Part shown: positions 6,188 to 12,746 of the stretch, piece by piece | How the letters are laid out: each line of letters begins with the position of its first letter | Numbering within the stretch: the stretch's first letter is position 1 | Source of the DNA: Flavobacteriaceae bacterium | GTDB lineage: Bacteria > Bacteroidota > Bacteroidia > Flavobacteriales > Flavobacteriaceae | DNA: 13,081 nucleotides | Assembly (NCBI GenBank): GCA_016649785.1 | Contig: JAENXB010000061.1 | Location: 1-13,081 of the forward strand | Reading direction: 5' to 3' | The notes under the pieces: generated by a model | What the model saw: only the letters and a program-made list of their open reading frames with translations | What the model was told of the DNA's origin: nothing | Database searches by the model: none | Made by a program: the position numbers and the translations under genes

Positions 6188-6217
6188 TTGAATAAGTCCT
6201 AAAAAGGCCGTAATTTG
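6188..6217 (+). promoter_or_regulatory. Promoter of the fabH-accB-accC operon
   Basis: TTG (6188-6190) and TAATTTG (6211-6217, one base shorter than TAnnTTTG, followed by CACG) are separated by 20 bases. This gives a leader of about 78 bases before fabH. It begins right after the rpmF terminator. Confidence 0.5.
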
Positions 6218-6300
6218 CACGCCATTTCAAGAAATTTGTAGCAGATGTCTTTCATGTGTCATGAATTATGCGGGCTACTTAGTTAATAAATTTGATTTTT

Positions 6301-7296
6301 ATGAGTAAAATCACGGCAGCAATAACCGCTGTAGGTGCCTATGTCCCTGAAGATGTATTGACCAATAAGATGTTGGAAAAAATGGTCGAGACCAACGATG
6401 AATGGATCTTTTCAAGAACTGGCATCAAAGAGCGTCGAATCCTTAAAGATCCCGAGAAAGGAACTTCTTTCATGGCTATCAAAGCCGCAGAGGATCTTAT
6501 AAGAAAATCCAAAATAAACCCAGAAGAGATCGATCTGGTTTTGCTTGCTTCCATCACCCCGGATTTACCCGTGGCAGCTACTGCTGTTTATGTGGCAACC
6601 CAAATAGGTGCAATAAATGCTTTTGCCTATGATATACAAGCTGCCTGTTCCGGATTTCTATACGGAATGTCTACCGCGGCCGCTTATATTGAAAGTGGGA
6701 GATATAAAAAAGTATTGGTGATTGGTGCAGATAAAATGTCTTCAATTATAGATTATACAGACAGGACAACCTGTATCATCTTTGGAGATGGGGCCGGTGC
6801 CGCATTGTTTGAGCCTAATTTTGAAGGTTTGGGCTTACAGGATGAAATTTTACGAAGCGACGGAATTGGCAGGGAATCCCTGAAAATTGAAGCTGGTGGT
6901 TCCTTGATGCCTCCCTCAGAGATAACCGTGGCCAAAAGGCTTCATTATGTGCAGCAGGATGGAAAAACCATCTATAAGTTCGCGGTTTCAAAAATGGCCG
7001 ATGTGAGCGAAGAGATCATGAAAAAGAACGACCTCACCAATAATGATATAGATTGGCTGATCGCCCATCAGGCCAATAAAAGAATAGTTGGCGCAACGGC
7101 GAGCCGTATAAATGTTGAAGATGAGAAAGTGCTGATGAATATTGAGCGTTATGGGAATACTACCTCGGCAACGCTTCCGTTATTGTTAAGCGATTACGAA
7201 AAATTACTCAAAAAAGGAGACACTATTATCTTTGCCACATTTGGAGGCGGATTTACATGGGGATCCATTTATTTTAAATGGGCCTATAATTCTTAA
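6301..7296 (+). CDS. fabH: Beta-ketoacyl-ACP synthase III
   Basis: This 331-residue enzyme condenses an acyl-CoA starter (acetyl or branched) with malonyl-ACP to begin fatty-acid synthesis. The Cys-His-Asn triad is complete: C116 in DIQAACSGF, H256 in LIAHQANKRI and N286 in YGNTTSATLPL. Other family marks are TNDEWIFSRTGIKERRI near the N-terminus, FGDGAGAALF, and GGGFTWGS near the end. The ATG at 6301 is used because MSKITAAITAVGAYVP is the normal start; an in-frame TTG three codons earlier is rejected. It lies 20 bases before accB and is the first gene of an acetyl-CoA carboxylase/fatty-acid initiation operon. As branched-chain fatty acids dominate in flavobacteria, a branched starter is plausible but not visible here. 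Confidence 0.96.
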   Translation: MSKITAAITAVGAYVPEDVLTNKMLEKMVETNDEWIFSRTGIKERRILKDPEKGTSFMAIKAAEDLIRKSKINPEEIDLVLLASITPDLPVAATAVYVATQIGAINAFAYDIQAACSGFLYGMSTAAAYIESGRYKKVLVIGADKMSSIIDYTDRTTCIIFGDGAGAALFEPNFEGLGLQDEILRSDGIGRESLKIEAGGSLMPPSEITVAKRLHYVQQDGKTIYKFAVSKMADVSEEIMKKNDLTNNDIDWLIAHQANKRIVGATASRINVEDEKVLMNIERYGNTTSATLPLLLSDYEKLLKKGDTIIFATFGGGFTWGSIYFKWAYNS

Positions 7297-7316
7297 AAAA
7301 CCAACACCCTAATATT

Positions 7317-7805
7317 ATGGATTTAAAAGAAATTCAGAATTTAATCAAGTTTGTAGCCAAATCTGGTGCAAGTGAAGTGAAACTTGAGATGGACGATATC
7401 AAGATCACGATAAGGACAGGAACCGAAGGCAAAGAACCTACCTATATTCAGCAATATCCCATGGGAGGCCAAATGCAACAGCAAATGCCCATACAGCAGC
7501 AACAAGCTCCTGCCCCGGAAACCCCGTCTTCAGCAGGTGAGAAACCGGCCGATGATGATTCAAAATTTATAATCGTTAAATCCCCTATTATAGGTACCTT
7601 TTATCGAAAACCTTCTCCAGACAAAACCGTATTTGTAGAGGTGGGCGATACCATTAAAGAAGGTGATGTACTTTGTGTTATTGAAGCCATGAAATTGTTT
7701 AACGAAATTGAAAGTGAAGTTTCGGGTAAAATAGTAAAAGTGCTGGTTGAAGATTCTTCCCCGGTAGAATTTGATCAGCCATTGTTTTTGGTGGATCCAT
7801 CTTAA
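7317..7805 (+). CDS. accB: Biotin carboxyl carrier protein of acetyl-CoA carboxylase
   Basis: This 162-residue subunit carries biotin between biotin carboxylase and the carboxyltransferase. An N-terminal interaction segment (1-35, starting MDLKEIQNLIKFV) is followed by a flexible linker rich in Gln and Pro (about 44-80, with QMQQQMPIQQQQAPAP). The biotinyl domain spans about 82-162. The modified lysine is K126 in CVIEAMKLFNEIE. The thumb-like FYRKPSPDKTVFVEVGD typical of bacterial AccB is present. It sits between fabH and accC. Confidence 0.96.
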   Translation: MDLKEIQNLIKFVAKSGASEVKLEMDDIKITIRTGTEGKEPTYIQQYPMGGQMQQQMPIQQQQAPAPETPSSAGEKPADDDSKFIIVKSPIIGTFYRKPSPDKTVFVEVGDTIKEGDVLCVIEAMKLFNEIESEVSGKIVKVLVEDSSPVEFDQPLFLVDPS

Positions 7806-7861
7806 TTATACCCTTTCTTTTCAGAATTTAATTTTTCTGCGTCAGTAAAAAATTTATAGGT

Positions 7862-9214
7862 ATGTTTAAAAAAATATTAATTGCCAACCGGGGAGAGATC
7901 GCCTTGCGCATTATACGGACTTGCAGGGAAATGGGAATTAAAACCGTCGCGGTTTATTCTACTGCCGATGCCGAAAGCCTTCACGTAAGATTTGCCGATG
8001 AAGCCGTTTGTATAGGTCCCCCGCCAAGTAATTTGTCGTATTTGAAAATCTCAAATATCATTGCGGCTGCCGAAATTACCAATGCAGATGCAATTCATCC
8101 CGGCTACGGATTCCTGGCCGAAAACTCCAAATTCTCAAAGATTTGCGAGGAGCACAACATTAAATTTATTGGGGCAAGTCCAACCATGATCGACAGGATG
8201 GGCGATAAAGCCTCTGCCCGCGCCACGATGATGGAAGCAGGAGTTCCCTGTATTCCTGGATCCGATGGGATTTTGAAAGATTATTACGAGTGCCTTAAAG
8301 TAGCCAAAGAAATGGGTTTCCCCGTGATGCTTAAAGCTACTGCCGGCGGTGGAGGAAAAGGAATGCGCGCCGTTCTAACAGAAGATAAACTTCATGATGC
8401 CTGGAATTCTGCACGCCAGGAAGCCGCTGCCGCTTTCGGAAACGACGGCATGTACATGGAAAAACTGATCCTGGAACCAAGGCATATCGAAATTCAGATC
8501 GTAGGAGACAGCACAGGTAAAGCCTGTCATCTTTCCGAAAGGGATTGCTCCATTCAGCGTCGCCATCAAAAACTTACCGAAGAGACCCCATCCCCGTTTA
8601 TGACAGATAAACTCAGGAAACTAATGGGAGACGCGGCCGTAAAAGCTGCAGAATATATAAAATACGAAGGCGCCGGTACGGTGGAATTTTTGGTAGATAA
8701 ACACCGGAATTTCTACTTCATGGAAATGAATACACGTATCCAGGTAGAACACCCAATTACCGAGCAGGTAATAGATTATGATCTTATCAGGGAACAAATT
8801 CTGGTCGCTTCCGGAGTGCCAATTTCAGGAAAAAATTATTTTCCAAAAATGCATTCCATAGAATGCAGGATCAATGCCGAAGATCCCTATAACGATTTTA
8901 GGCCAAGCCCGGGAAAAATCACCAATTTACACGCTCCCGGTGGGCACGGAGTTCGCATAGACACACACGTGTACAGCGGCTATTCCATCCCGCCCAATTA
9001 CGATTCCATGATCGCCAAGTTGATCACTACCGCCCAAACAAGGGATGAAGCCATAAGCAAAATGCGGCGCGCCCTGGACGAGTTCGTGATAGAAGGTGTT
9101 AAAACCACCATCCCGTTCCACAGGCAATTGATGGACCATCCGGATTATATAGATGGAAATTATACCACAAAATTTATGGAATCCTGGAAAATGGATCCTA
9201 TCGTAAAAGATTAA
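7862..9214 (+). CDS. accC: Biotin carboxylase subunit of acetyl-CoA carboxylase
   Basis: This 450-residue ATP-grasp enzyme carboxylates biotin on AccB using ATP and bicarbonate. It begins with the family's MFKKILIANRGEIALRIIR. Visible active-site features are K116 (GDKASAR), K158 followed by the glycine-rich ATP loop GGGGKGMR (162-169), and H208 in PRHIEIQ. K237 sits in RRHQKLTEE, and E288, N290, R292 and the VEHP motif in FMEMNTRIQVEHP. All three domains are present and the length is standard. It is the last gene of fabH-accB-accC and is followed seven bases later by a terminator. Confidence 0.97.
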   Translation: MFKKILIANRGEIALRIIRTCREMGIKTVAVYSTADAESLHVRFADEAVCIGPPPSNLSYLKISNIIAAAEITNADAIHPGYGFLAENSKFSKICEEHNIKFIGASPTMIDRMGDKASARATMMEAGVPCIPGSDGILKDYYECLKVAKEMGFPVMLKATAGGGGKGMRAVLTEDKLHDAWNSARQEAAAAFGNDGMYMEKLILEPRHIEIQIVGDSTGKACHLSERDCSIQRRHQKLTEETPSPFMTDKLRKLMGDAAVKAAEYIKYEGAGTVEFLVDKHRNFYFMEMNTRIQVEHPITEQVIDYDLIREQILVASGVPISGKNYFPKMHSIECRINAEDPYNDFRPSPGKITNLHAPGGHGVRIDTHVYSGYSIPPNYDSMIAKLITTAQTRDEAISKMRRALDEFVIEGVKTTIPFHRQLMDHPDYIDGNYTTKFMESWKMDPIVKD

Positions 9215-9221
9215 AACTGAG

Positions 9222-9245
9222 CCCCGAATTTTTCGGGGTTTTTTT
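9222..9245 (+). terminator. Rho-independent terminator after accC
   Basis: CCCCGAA and TTCGGGG pair around TTT (9222-9238) and are followed by seven T residues. This ends the fabH-accB-accC transcript. Confidence 0.9.
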
Positions 9246-9343
9246 GGGCGTTCCCCCGCGAAGAAAAATCGCGGGGTCGGGCTATCCGCTTTTAGTTTTT
9301 GGGAGAAAATACCCAAAAAGCTAACCGCTTCTATCCCTAACGC
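9246..9343. repeat. Structured flavobacterial intergenic repeat (two-hairpin element)
   Basis: This roughly 98-base element starts GGGCGTTCCC. It contains a perfect eight-base-pair hairpin CCCCGCGA/TCGCGGGG (9254-9261 with 9269-9276), then GGTCGGGCTATCCGC, and a second eight-base-pair hairpin TTTTTGGG/CCCAAAAA (9296-9303 with 9312-9319). It ends CCGCTTCTATCCCTAACGC. From memory, GGGCGT..CCC / GGTCGGGCTwTCCGC / CTATCCCTAACGC elements recur in many Bacteroidota intergenic regions. Limits and copy number cannot be shown from one window. It begins directly after the accC terminator. Confidence 0.55.
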
Positions 9344-9397
9344 AAAATAGTTCCGTTTTAGAAGCTTGTGGAAATTAAAAGAATTTTTTTAGTGCAA

Positions 9398-9490
9398 CTT
9401 TGAGTCTTAGAGCCTTAGTTGCAAAAATTCGCAAGCTATATACAATATCTTTATTGCCACGAAGACACAAAAGCACAAAGGATCACAAAG
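9398..9490. repeat. Degenerate inverted pair of a widespread intergenic repeat
   Basis: The right arm (about 9454-9490) contains TTGCCACGAAGACACAAAAG and further ACAAAG units. The left arm (about 9398-9427) reads CTTTGAGTCTTAGAGCCTTA then GTTGCAA, roughly its reverse complement. The GCCACGAAGACACAAAG family is, from memory, scattered through many bacterial genomes, often in opposed pairs. The arms are diverged, so this looks like an old copy. Confidence 0.45.
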
Positions 9491-9810
9491 TTTTTTTTGA
9501 ATTTCCTTAAACTTTTCGAAAAGCCTCTTGGTCTTACTTTTTTAACCAAAAGAAAGCTTCTCCAATTTTCTAAAACATAACCCGAAAAATCAACATTACC
9601 CGGGTTATTAAAGGATTAAATTCACTTTCACAACTTTTATTGACCTGTTGTGATTCAAATTGGATTCGGAAGAGCATTCAGCTTACAACCCTACCCTGGC
9701 AGGGTTGCCTAAAATCCCGTAAAAATTAAGACTTGCTATTCATTTCACCCGACTTCAGGGACTTGGAATGATTTAAAATTTGGCGTTCCGGAATGATTTG
9801 GATATTTTAT
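9491..9810. other. Gene-free spacer with short palindromes
   Basis: I find no supportable gene here. Short structures include CTTTTCGAAAAG near 9511-9522, the hairpin CAACCCT/AGGGTTG at 9686-9692 with 9701-9707, and a direct repeat of GGAATGATTT at 9765-9774 and 9790-9799. They look like remnants of intergenic repeat families rather than regulatory sites. Confidence 0.4.
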
Positions 9811-9870
9811 CCATTGCCACTTACTTCAGTCAGGGGATAAATAAGTGAATTGAAATGGGCTTTAGCCCCT
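9811..9870. repeat. REP-like palindromic element
   Basis: CACTTA (9818-9823) and TAAGTG (9842-9847) enclose CTTCAGTCAGGGG. GGGCTTTAGCCC, a self-complementary hairpin, follows at 9857-9868. The combination CCACTnACTTCAGTCAG followed by ATGGGCTTTAGCCC resembles REP-type elements that I recall from Bacteroidota genomes. No transposase is nearby. Confidence 0.45.
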
Positions 9871-9957
9871 ATTTGTTATAGAGTAATGCATGGAATTATT
9901 TATGTTGAGAAAAATTGTTGTGGACTTTGCATTAACAATGTAATTCTTTTTCTTTCA

Positions 9958-9965
9958 TACTTTTG
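9958..9965 (+). promoter_or_regulatory. Candidate -7 box for the FAD-dependent oxidoreductase
   Basis: TACTTTTG matches TAnnTTTG exactly, 59 bases before the gene start, but lacks a TTG at the usual distance. A second candidate, ATTGTTGTGGACTTTGC at about 9914-9930, lies upstream. Neither is certain. Confidence 0.3.
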
Positions 9966-10024
9966 TCCAGATTAAAATGATCCAAATAAAACTTTCCGTA
10001 ATTTTCAGCTTCTAAAAATAAAAA

Positions 10025-11137
10025 ATGAACCTTTCCTACTGGGAATATCAAACCTGGCTTTCAAATATAGATTACACCATTGTAGGCAGCGGAATTGTTG
10101 GACTGAATACAGCTTTACATCTAAAATACCGGTTTCCAAAAGCCCGGATCCTGATCCTGGAACGCGGATTTCTCCCCAACGGCGCCAGCACTAAAAACGC
10201 AGGTTTTGCCTGTTTTGGAAGCCTTTCCGAAATTTTGGACGATCTAAATTCACATTCCGAAACCGAAGTTGTAGATCTTGTTCAAAAACGCGTGGATGGG
10301 CTGCAATTGCTGCGAAATAATCTGGGCGATAAAGCAATAGGTTACCAGGCCTGGGGCGGGTACGAGCTTTTTGTGCCCCGGGATCTGGAACTTTTTGAAC
10401 ACTGCGTTTCAAAAATGAAGGATGTCAATAAACTGTTGGAACCTGTTTTTAATAAACGGGTTTTTAGTACTAAGCCAAATAGCTTTGGATTTAGGAATAT
10501 TCAGGAACCACTTATTTTCAGTCAATTTGAAGGCCAGATAAATACGGGTAAAATGATGGAGGCCCTGCTTCAAAAGGTACAGAGTGCCGGGATTAGGATC
10601 TTAAACAATATCACAGTTGAGGAATTTTCAGAAAAAAATAATTCGGTAGAAGTAAAAACAGATCAGTTTCAATTCAGCACCAATAAATTAATGATCACTA
10701 CAAATGGGTTTGCTTCCACACTGGGAATTTCAGAAGTAAAACCTGCGCGGGCCCAGGTCCTGATCACAAAACCCATAAAAAACCTTCATCTAAAAGGTAC
10801 TTTTCATCTGGATAAAGGCTATTATTACTTTCGTAATATCGATTACCGGATTTTACTGGGAGGAGGACGAAACCTTGATCTTAAAACCGAAGAAACCACG
10901 ATTATGGAACAGACGGAACTAATTCAGAATAAACTGGAAGAGCTCCTGAAATCGACGATTTTGCCCAATACCGAATTTGAAATCGACCAGAGATGGAGCG
11001 GGATCATGGGAGTTGGAAATCAAAAGAAACCTATCCTGAAACAGATCTCGGAAAATGTGTATTGTGGCGTGCGTTTAGGAGGAATGGGTGTGGCCATTGG
11101 CAGTTTGGTTGGCAGGGAATTGGCAGAATTGGTGTAA
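10025..11137 (+). CDS. FAD-dependent oxidoreductase, DAO family
   Basis: This 370-residue protein has the D-amino-acid-oxidase-like fold (PF01266). The N-terminal dinucleotide motif IVGSGIVGLNTALHL (19-33) is followed by an acidic residue after strand 2 (E46 in LILERG). The FAD-contacting GASTKNAGFACFGS is at 53-66. The substrate-domain segment YYYFRNIDYRILLGGGR and the C-terminal FAD segment VYCGVRLGGMGVAIGSLVGRELAEL are also present. No signal peptide is seen. The family oxidises amines or amino/imino acids and uses a range of acceptors; substrate cannot be assigned. No neighbour gives a pathway, since it stands alone between two repeat-filled spacers. Confidence 0.88.
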   Translation: MNLSYWEYQTWLSNIDYTIVGSGIVGLNTALHLKYRFPKARILILERGFLPNGASTKNAGFACFGSLSEILDDLNSHSETEVVDLVQKRVDGLQLLRNNLGDKAIGYQAWGGYELFVPRDLELFEHCVSKMKDVNKLLEPVFNKRVFSTKPNSFGFRNIQEPLIFSQFEGQINTGKMMEALLQKVQSAGIRILNNITVEEFSEKNNSVEVKTDQFQFSTNKLMITTNGFASTLGISEVKPARAQVLITKPIKNLHLKGTFHLDKGYYYFRNIDYRILLGGGRNLDLKTEETTIMEQTELIQNKLEELLKSTILPNTEFEIDQRWSGIMGVGNQKKPILKQISENVYCGVRLGGMGVAIGSLVGRELAELV

Positions 11138-11141
11138 GTAG

Positions 11142-11278
11142 GAAGTTAGAGGTTAGAAGTACGAAGTTAGAAGTGGAAAAGGGAACCATGAATCAAGAGT
11201 CAAGAACCAAGATAAAAAGACAAGATTTTAGAAGTTAGAAGTGAAACAAAGAAACAAAACTTTTCAAGTTAGAGGTTA
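11142..11278. repeat. Degenerate 7-bp tandem repeats (GAAGTTA and AnnCAAG families)
   Basis: Five consecutive heptamers (GAAGTTA, GAGGTTA, GAAGTAC, GAAGTTA, GAAGTGG) occupy 11142-11176. A second family (AATCAAG, AGTCAAG, AACCAAG) occupies 11191-11211. GAAGTTA-type units return at 11231-11244 and 11265-11278. The seven-base period and absence of coding signal mark a simple-sequence intergenic repeat. Such heptamers are, from memory, common in flavobacteria and have no known function. Confidence 0.6.
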
Positions 11279-11371
11279 GATGAAAAATAAGAAACAAGAC
11301 ATTTTAATTTTAAACCTGGAATTTTGAATTTTTCCGAAGAGCGATCTGGATAAAACTATACCCATCAATAT

Positions 11372-12055
11372 ATGAAACGATTTTTCAAATTTTTGTCAAA
11401 ACTGATTTTGTGGCTTTTTGCCTTCAGTATTTTTATTGTGATCTTGTATAAATGGGTTCCTGTTCCGTTAACCCCGCTAATGGTCATTCGTTATTTTGAA
11501 AACCCGAAAGAAGAGATCCGTCACGATTGGGTTCCAATTGATGATATTTCCCGGCATTTGCAACTGGCAGTAATTTCAAGTGAAGATCAAAACTTTTTGA
11601 ATCACAGCGGATTTGATATAAAAGCGATTGAAAAAGCAATTGAAAGGAATAAAAGCGGAAAACGGGTAAGGGGCGCGAGCAGCATTTCCCAACAAACGGC
11701 AAAAAATGTATTTCTTTGGCCTAACCGCACCTGGCTTAGAAAAGGAATGGAAGTTTATTTTACATTTTTGATCGAAGTTTTTTGGAGTAAGGAGAGGATT
11801 ATGGAGGTGTACTTAAATTCTATTGAAATGGGCAAGGGAATTTACGGGGCAGAAGCCGCGGCCCAGGCTTGGTTTAATAAACCGGCAGCTAAATTGACCA
11901 TGTATGAATCGGCTGCTATTGCCGCTATTGTGCCCAATCCAAGGCAATATCGGGCTAATCCGGCAAGTAATTATATTCAAACCAGGATAAACTGGATCGT
12001 TCGGCAAATGCGAAATTACGGGCCATTTACCCTGCAAAATATCGACATAAAATGA
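11372..12055 (+). CDS. mtgA: Monofunctional biosynthetic peptidoglycan transglycosylase
   Basis: This 227-residue inner-membrane enzyme polymerises lipid II into glycan strands. A single N-terminal membrane helix (about residues 10-27) anchors it, and the rest is one GT51 domain. Motif 1 is AVISSEDQNFLNHSGFD with catalytic E71. Motif 2 is RGASSISQQTAKNVFLW (100-116). The later KGMEVYFTFLIEVFWSKERIMEVYLNSIEMGKGIYGAEAAAQAWFNKP region carries the second conserved glutamate and YLN. There is no transpeptidase domain, so this is MtgA rather than a bifunctional penicillin-binding protein. Its stop overlaps the start of the next gene by ATGA, implying translational coupling. Confidence 0.95.
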   Translation: MKRFFKFLSKLILWLFAFSIFIVILYKWVPVPLTPLMVIRYFENPKEEIRHDWVPIDDISRHLQLAVISSEDQNFLNHSGFDIKAIEKAIERNKSGKRVRGASSISQQTAKNVFLWPNRTWLRKGMEVYFTFLIEVFWSKERIMEVYLNSIEMGKGIYGAEAAAQAWFNKPAAKLTMYESAAIAAIVPNPRQYRANPASNYIQTRINWIVRQMRNYGPFTLQNIDIK

Positions 12056-12507
12056 GTAGCAATTTAAAACAGCAGTTAATTGAAGTATGTGAAAATTATG
12101 TAGAATCGCGTATCAACAGGGCGCTTGCAGGAATTAAAGATTTGGACGAAGCGCTAAAAATGGAATCAAAATCTTCTGCCGGCGATAAGTATGAAACCGG
12201 CAGGGCAATGATCAATCTCGAATTTGATAAATTATTGCTTCAGCTGGAACAATACAAAGGATTGAAAAAAACCCTGGCCTTTGCAGTGCAGAACCCAAAT
12301 TCAGGGAAAATTGGTTTGGGGAGCCTTGTAAAAACTACAGCAGCCAACTATTTTCTTTCGATTCCCGCAGGGGAAATTTTGGTGGAAAATGAAAAATTTT
12401 ATGCTATTGGGATCAATTCCCCAATCGCCCAGGCTCTTTTAGGTAAGAAAGAAAAAGAAAACTTCAGTTTTAACGGCAATACAAATCAGATTCTATCTTT
12501 AGAATAG
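12052..12507 (+). CDS. GreA/GreB-like transcript cleavage factor family protein
   Basis: This 151-residue cytoplasmic protein has a long predicted helical hairpin at the N-terminus (about 1-75) and a small C-terminal domain (about 85-151) resembling the GreA/FKBP-like fold, with SPIAQALLGKKEKE near its end. The hairpin tip reads KSSAGDKYETGRAM, placing D45 and E48 three residues apart, as in the acidic tip (D41/E44) of GreA. A function at the RNA polymerase secondary channel is an inference from this. I recall that similar flavobacterial proteins are often labelled 3-oxoacyl-ACP synthase; nothing here supports that (no active-site cysteine or thiolase fold, and far too short). It overlaps mtgA by four bases. 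Confidence 0.7.
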   Translation: MSSNLKQQLIEVCENYVESRINRALAGIKDLDEALKMESKSSAGDKYETGRAMINLEFDKLLLQLEQYKGLKKTLAFAVQNPNSGKIGLGSLVKTTAANYFLSIPAGEILVENEKFYAIGINSPIAQALLGKKEKENFSFNGNTNQILSLE

Positions 12508-12526
12508 AACTCACTAAGTCAACAAG

Positions 12527-12555
12527 ACCTAACAGGTCTTTAAGACCTGTTAGGT
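12527..12555. terminator. Near-perfect 29-nt palindrome, likely terminator or repeat
   Basis: ACCTAACAGGTCTT (12527-12540) and AAGACCTGTTAGGT (12542-12555) are perfect complements around a single base, so in practice a short TTTAA-type loop forms. It is followed by TTAGTTACT rather than a strong T run. It lies 20 bases after the GreA-like gene and could end that transcript. The ACCTAACAGGT palindrome is also, from memory, a recurrent Bacteroidota intergenic repeat. Confidence 0.55.
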
Positions 12556-12632
12556 TTAGTTACTAAAATGATACTTATTAATTGAAGTTCCTTTGCAAGC
12601 ATACGAGGTCTTAAAGTCCTAGTGAGGTCTGA

Positions 12633-12746
12633 TCAGTTTCTTATTCGGGAATTGATCAATTGTTCTGAAATTTCAACCGCCACAATTTCTCCTTCGGCCA
12701 ATTCTTTAAGATGTTCAAAATAAATTATTTCAACATTCAATTCAGC
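12633..12746 (-). pseudogene. Out-of-frame C-terminal remnant of the ABC transporter ATPase
   Basis: Directly after the TGA that ends the ATPase frame, a different minus-strand frame encodes 37 residues: AELNVEIIYFEHLKELAEGE, then IVAVEISEQLINSRIRN and a stop. The protein-like content and the position beyond LYPHEIKLVPDK suggest it once continued the same protein. A one-base difference in the A run (TTTT on the plus strand, 12747-12750) would restore the join as PDKAELNVE. From memory, related proteins have about 20 more residues between NVE and the YFEH segment, so an internal deletion may also have occurred. Confidence 0.6.

Noticed and set aside
8927..9316. Minus-strand open frame of 129 codons over the accC end and its terminator
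   Set aside because: It runs through the accC terminator and an intergenic repeat, and is antisense to conserved biotin carboxylase sequence.
9344..10024. tRNA or small RNA gene in the long gap after accC
   Set aside because: I found no cloverleaf, CCA end or conserved RNA motif; only short palindromes and diverged repeats.
10993..11238. Plus-strand open frame over the oxidoreductase end and the heptamer repeats
   Set aside because: Half of it is an out-of-frame reading of a conserved enzyme and half is a translation of simple 7-bp repeats.
11142..11278. CRISPR array
   Set aside because: The repeats are seven bases, contiguous and degenerate, with no unique spacers and no cas genes.
12052..12507. 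Assignment as 3-oxoacyl-ACP synthase
   Set aside because: At 151 residues there is no thiolase fold or active-site Cys-His-Asn, whereas the real beta-ketoacyl synthase in this window is fabH.
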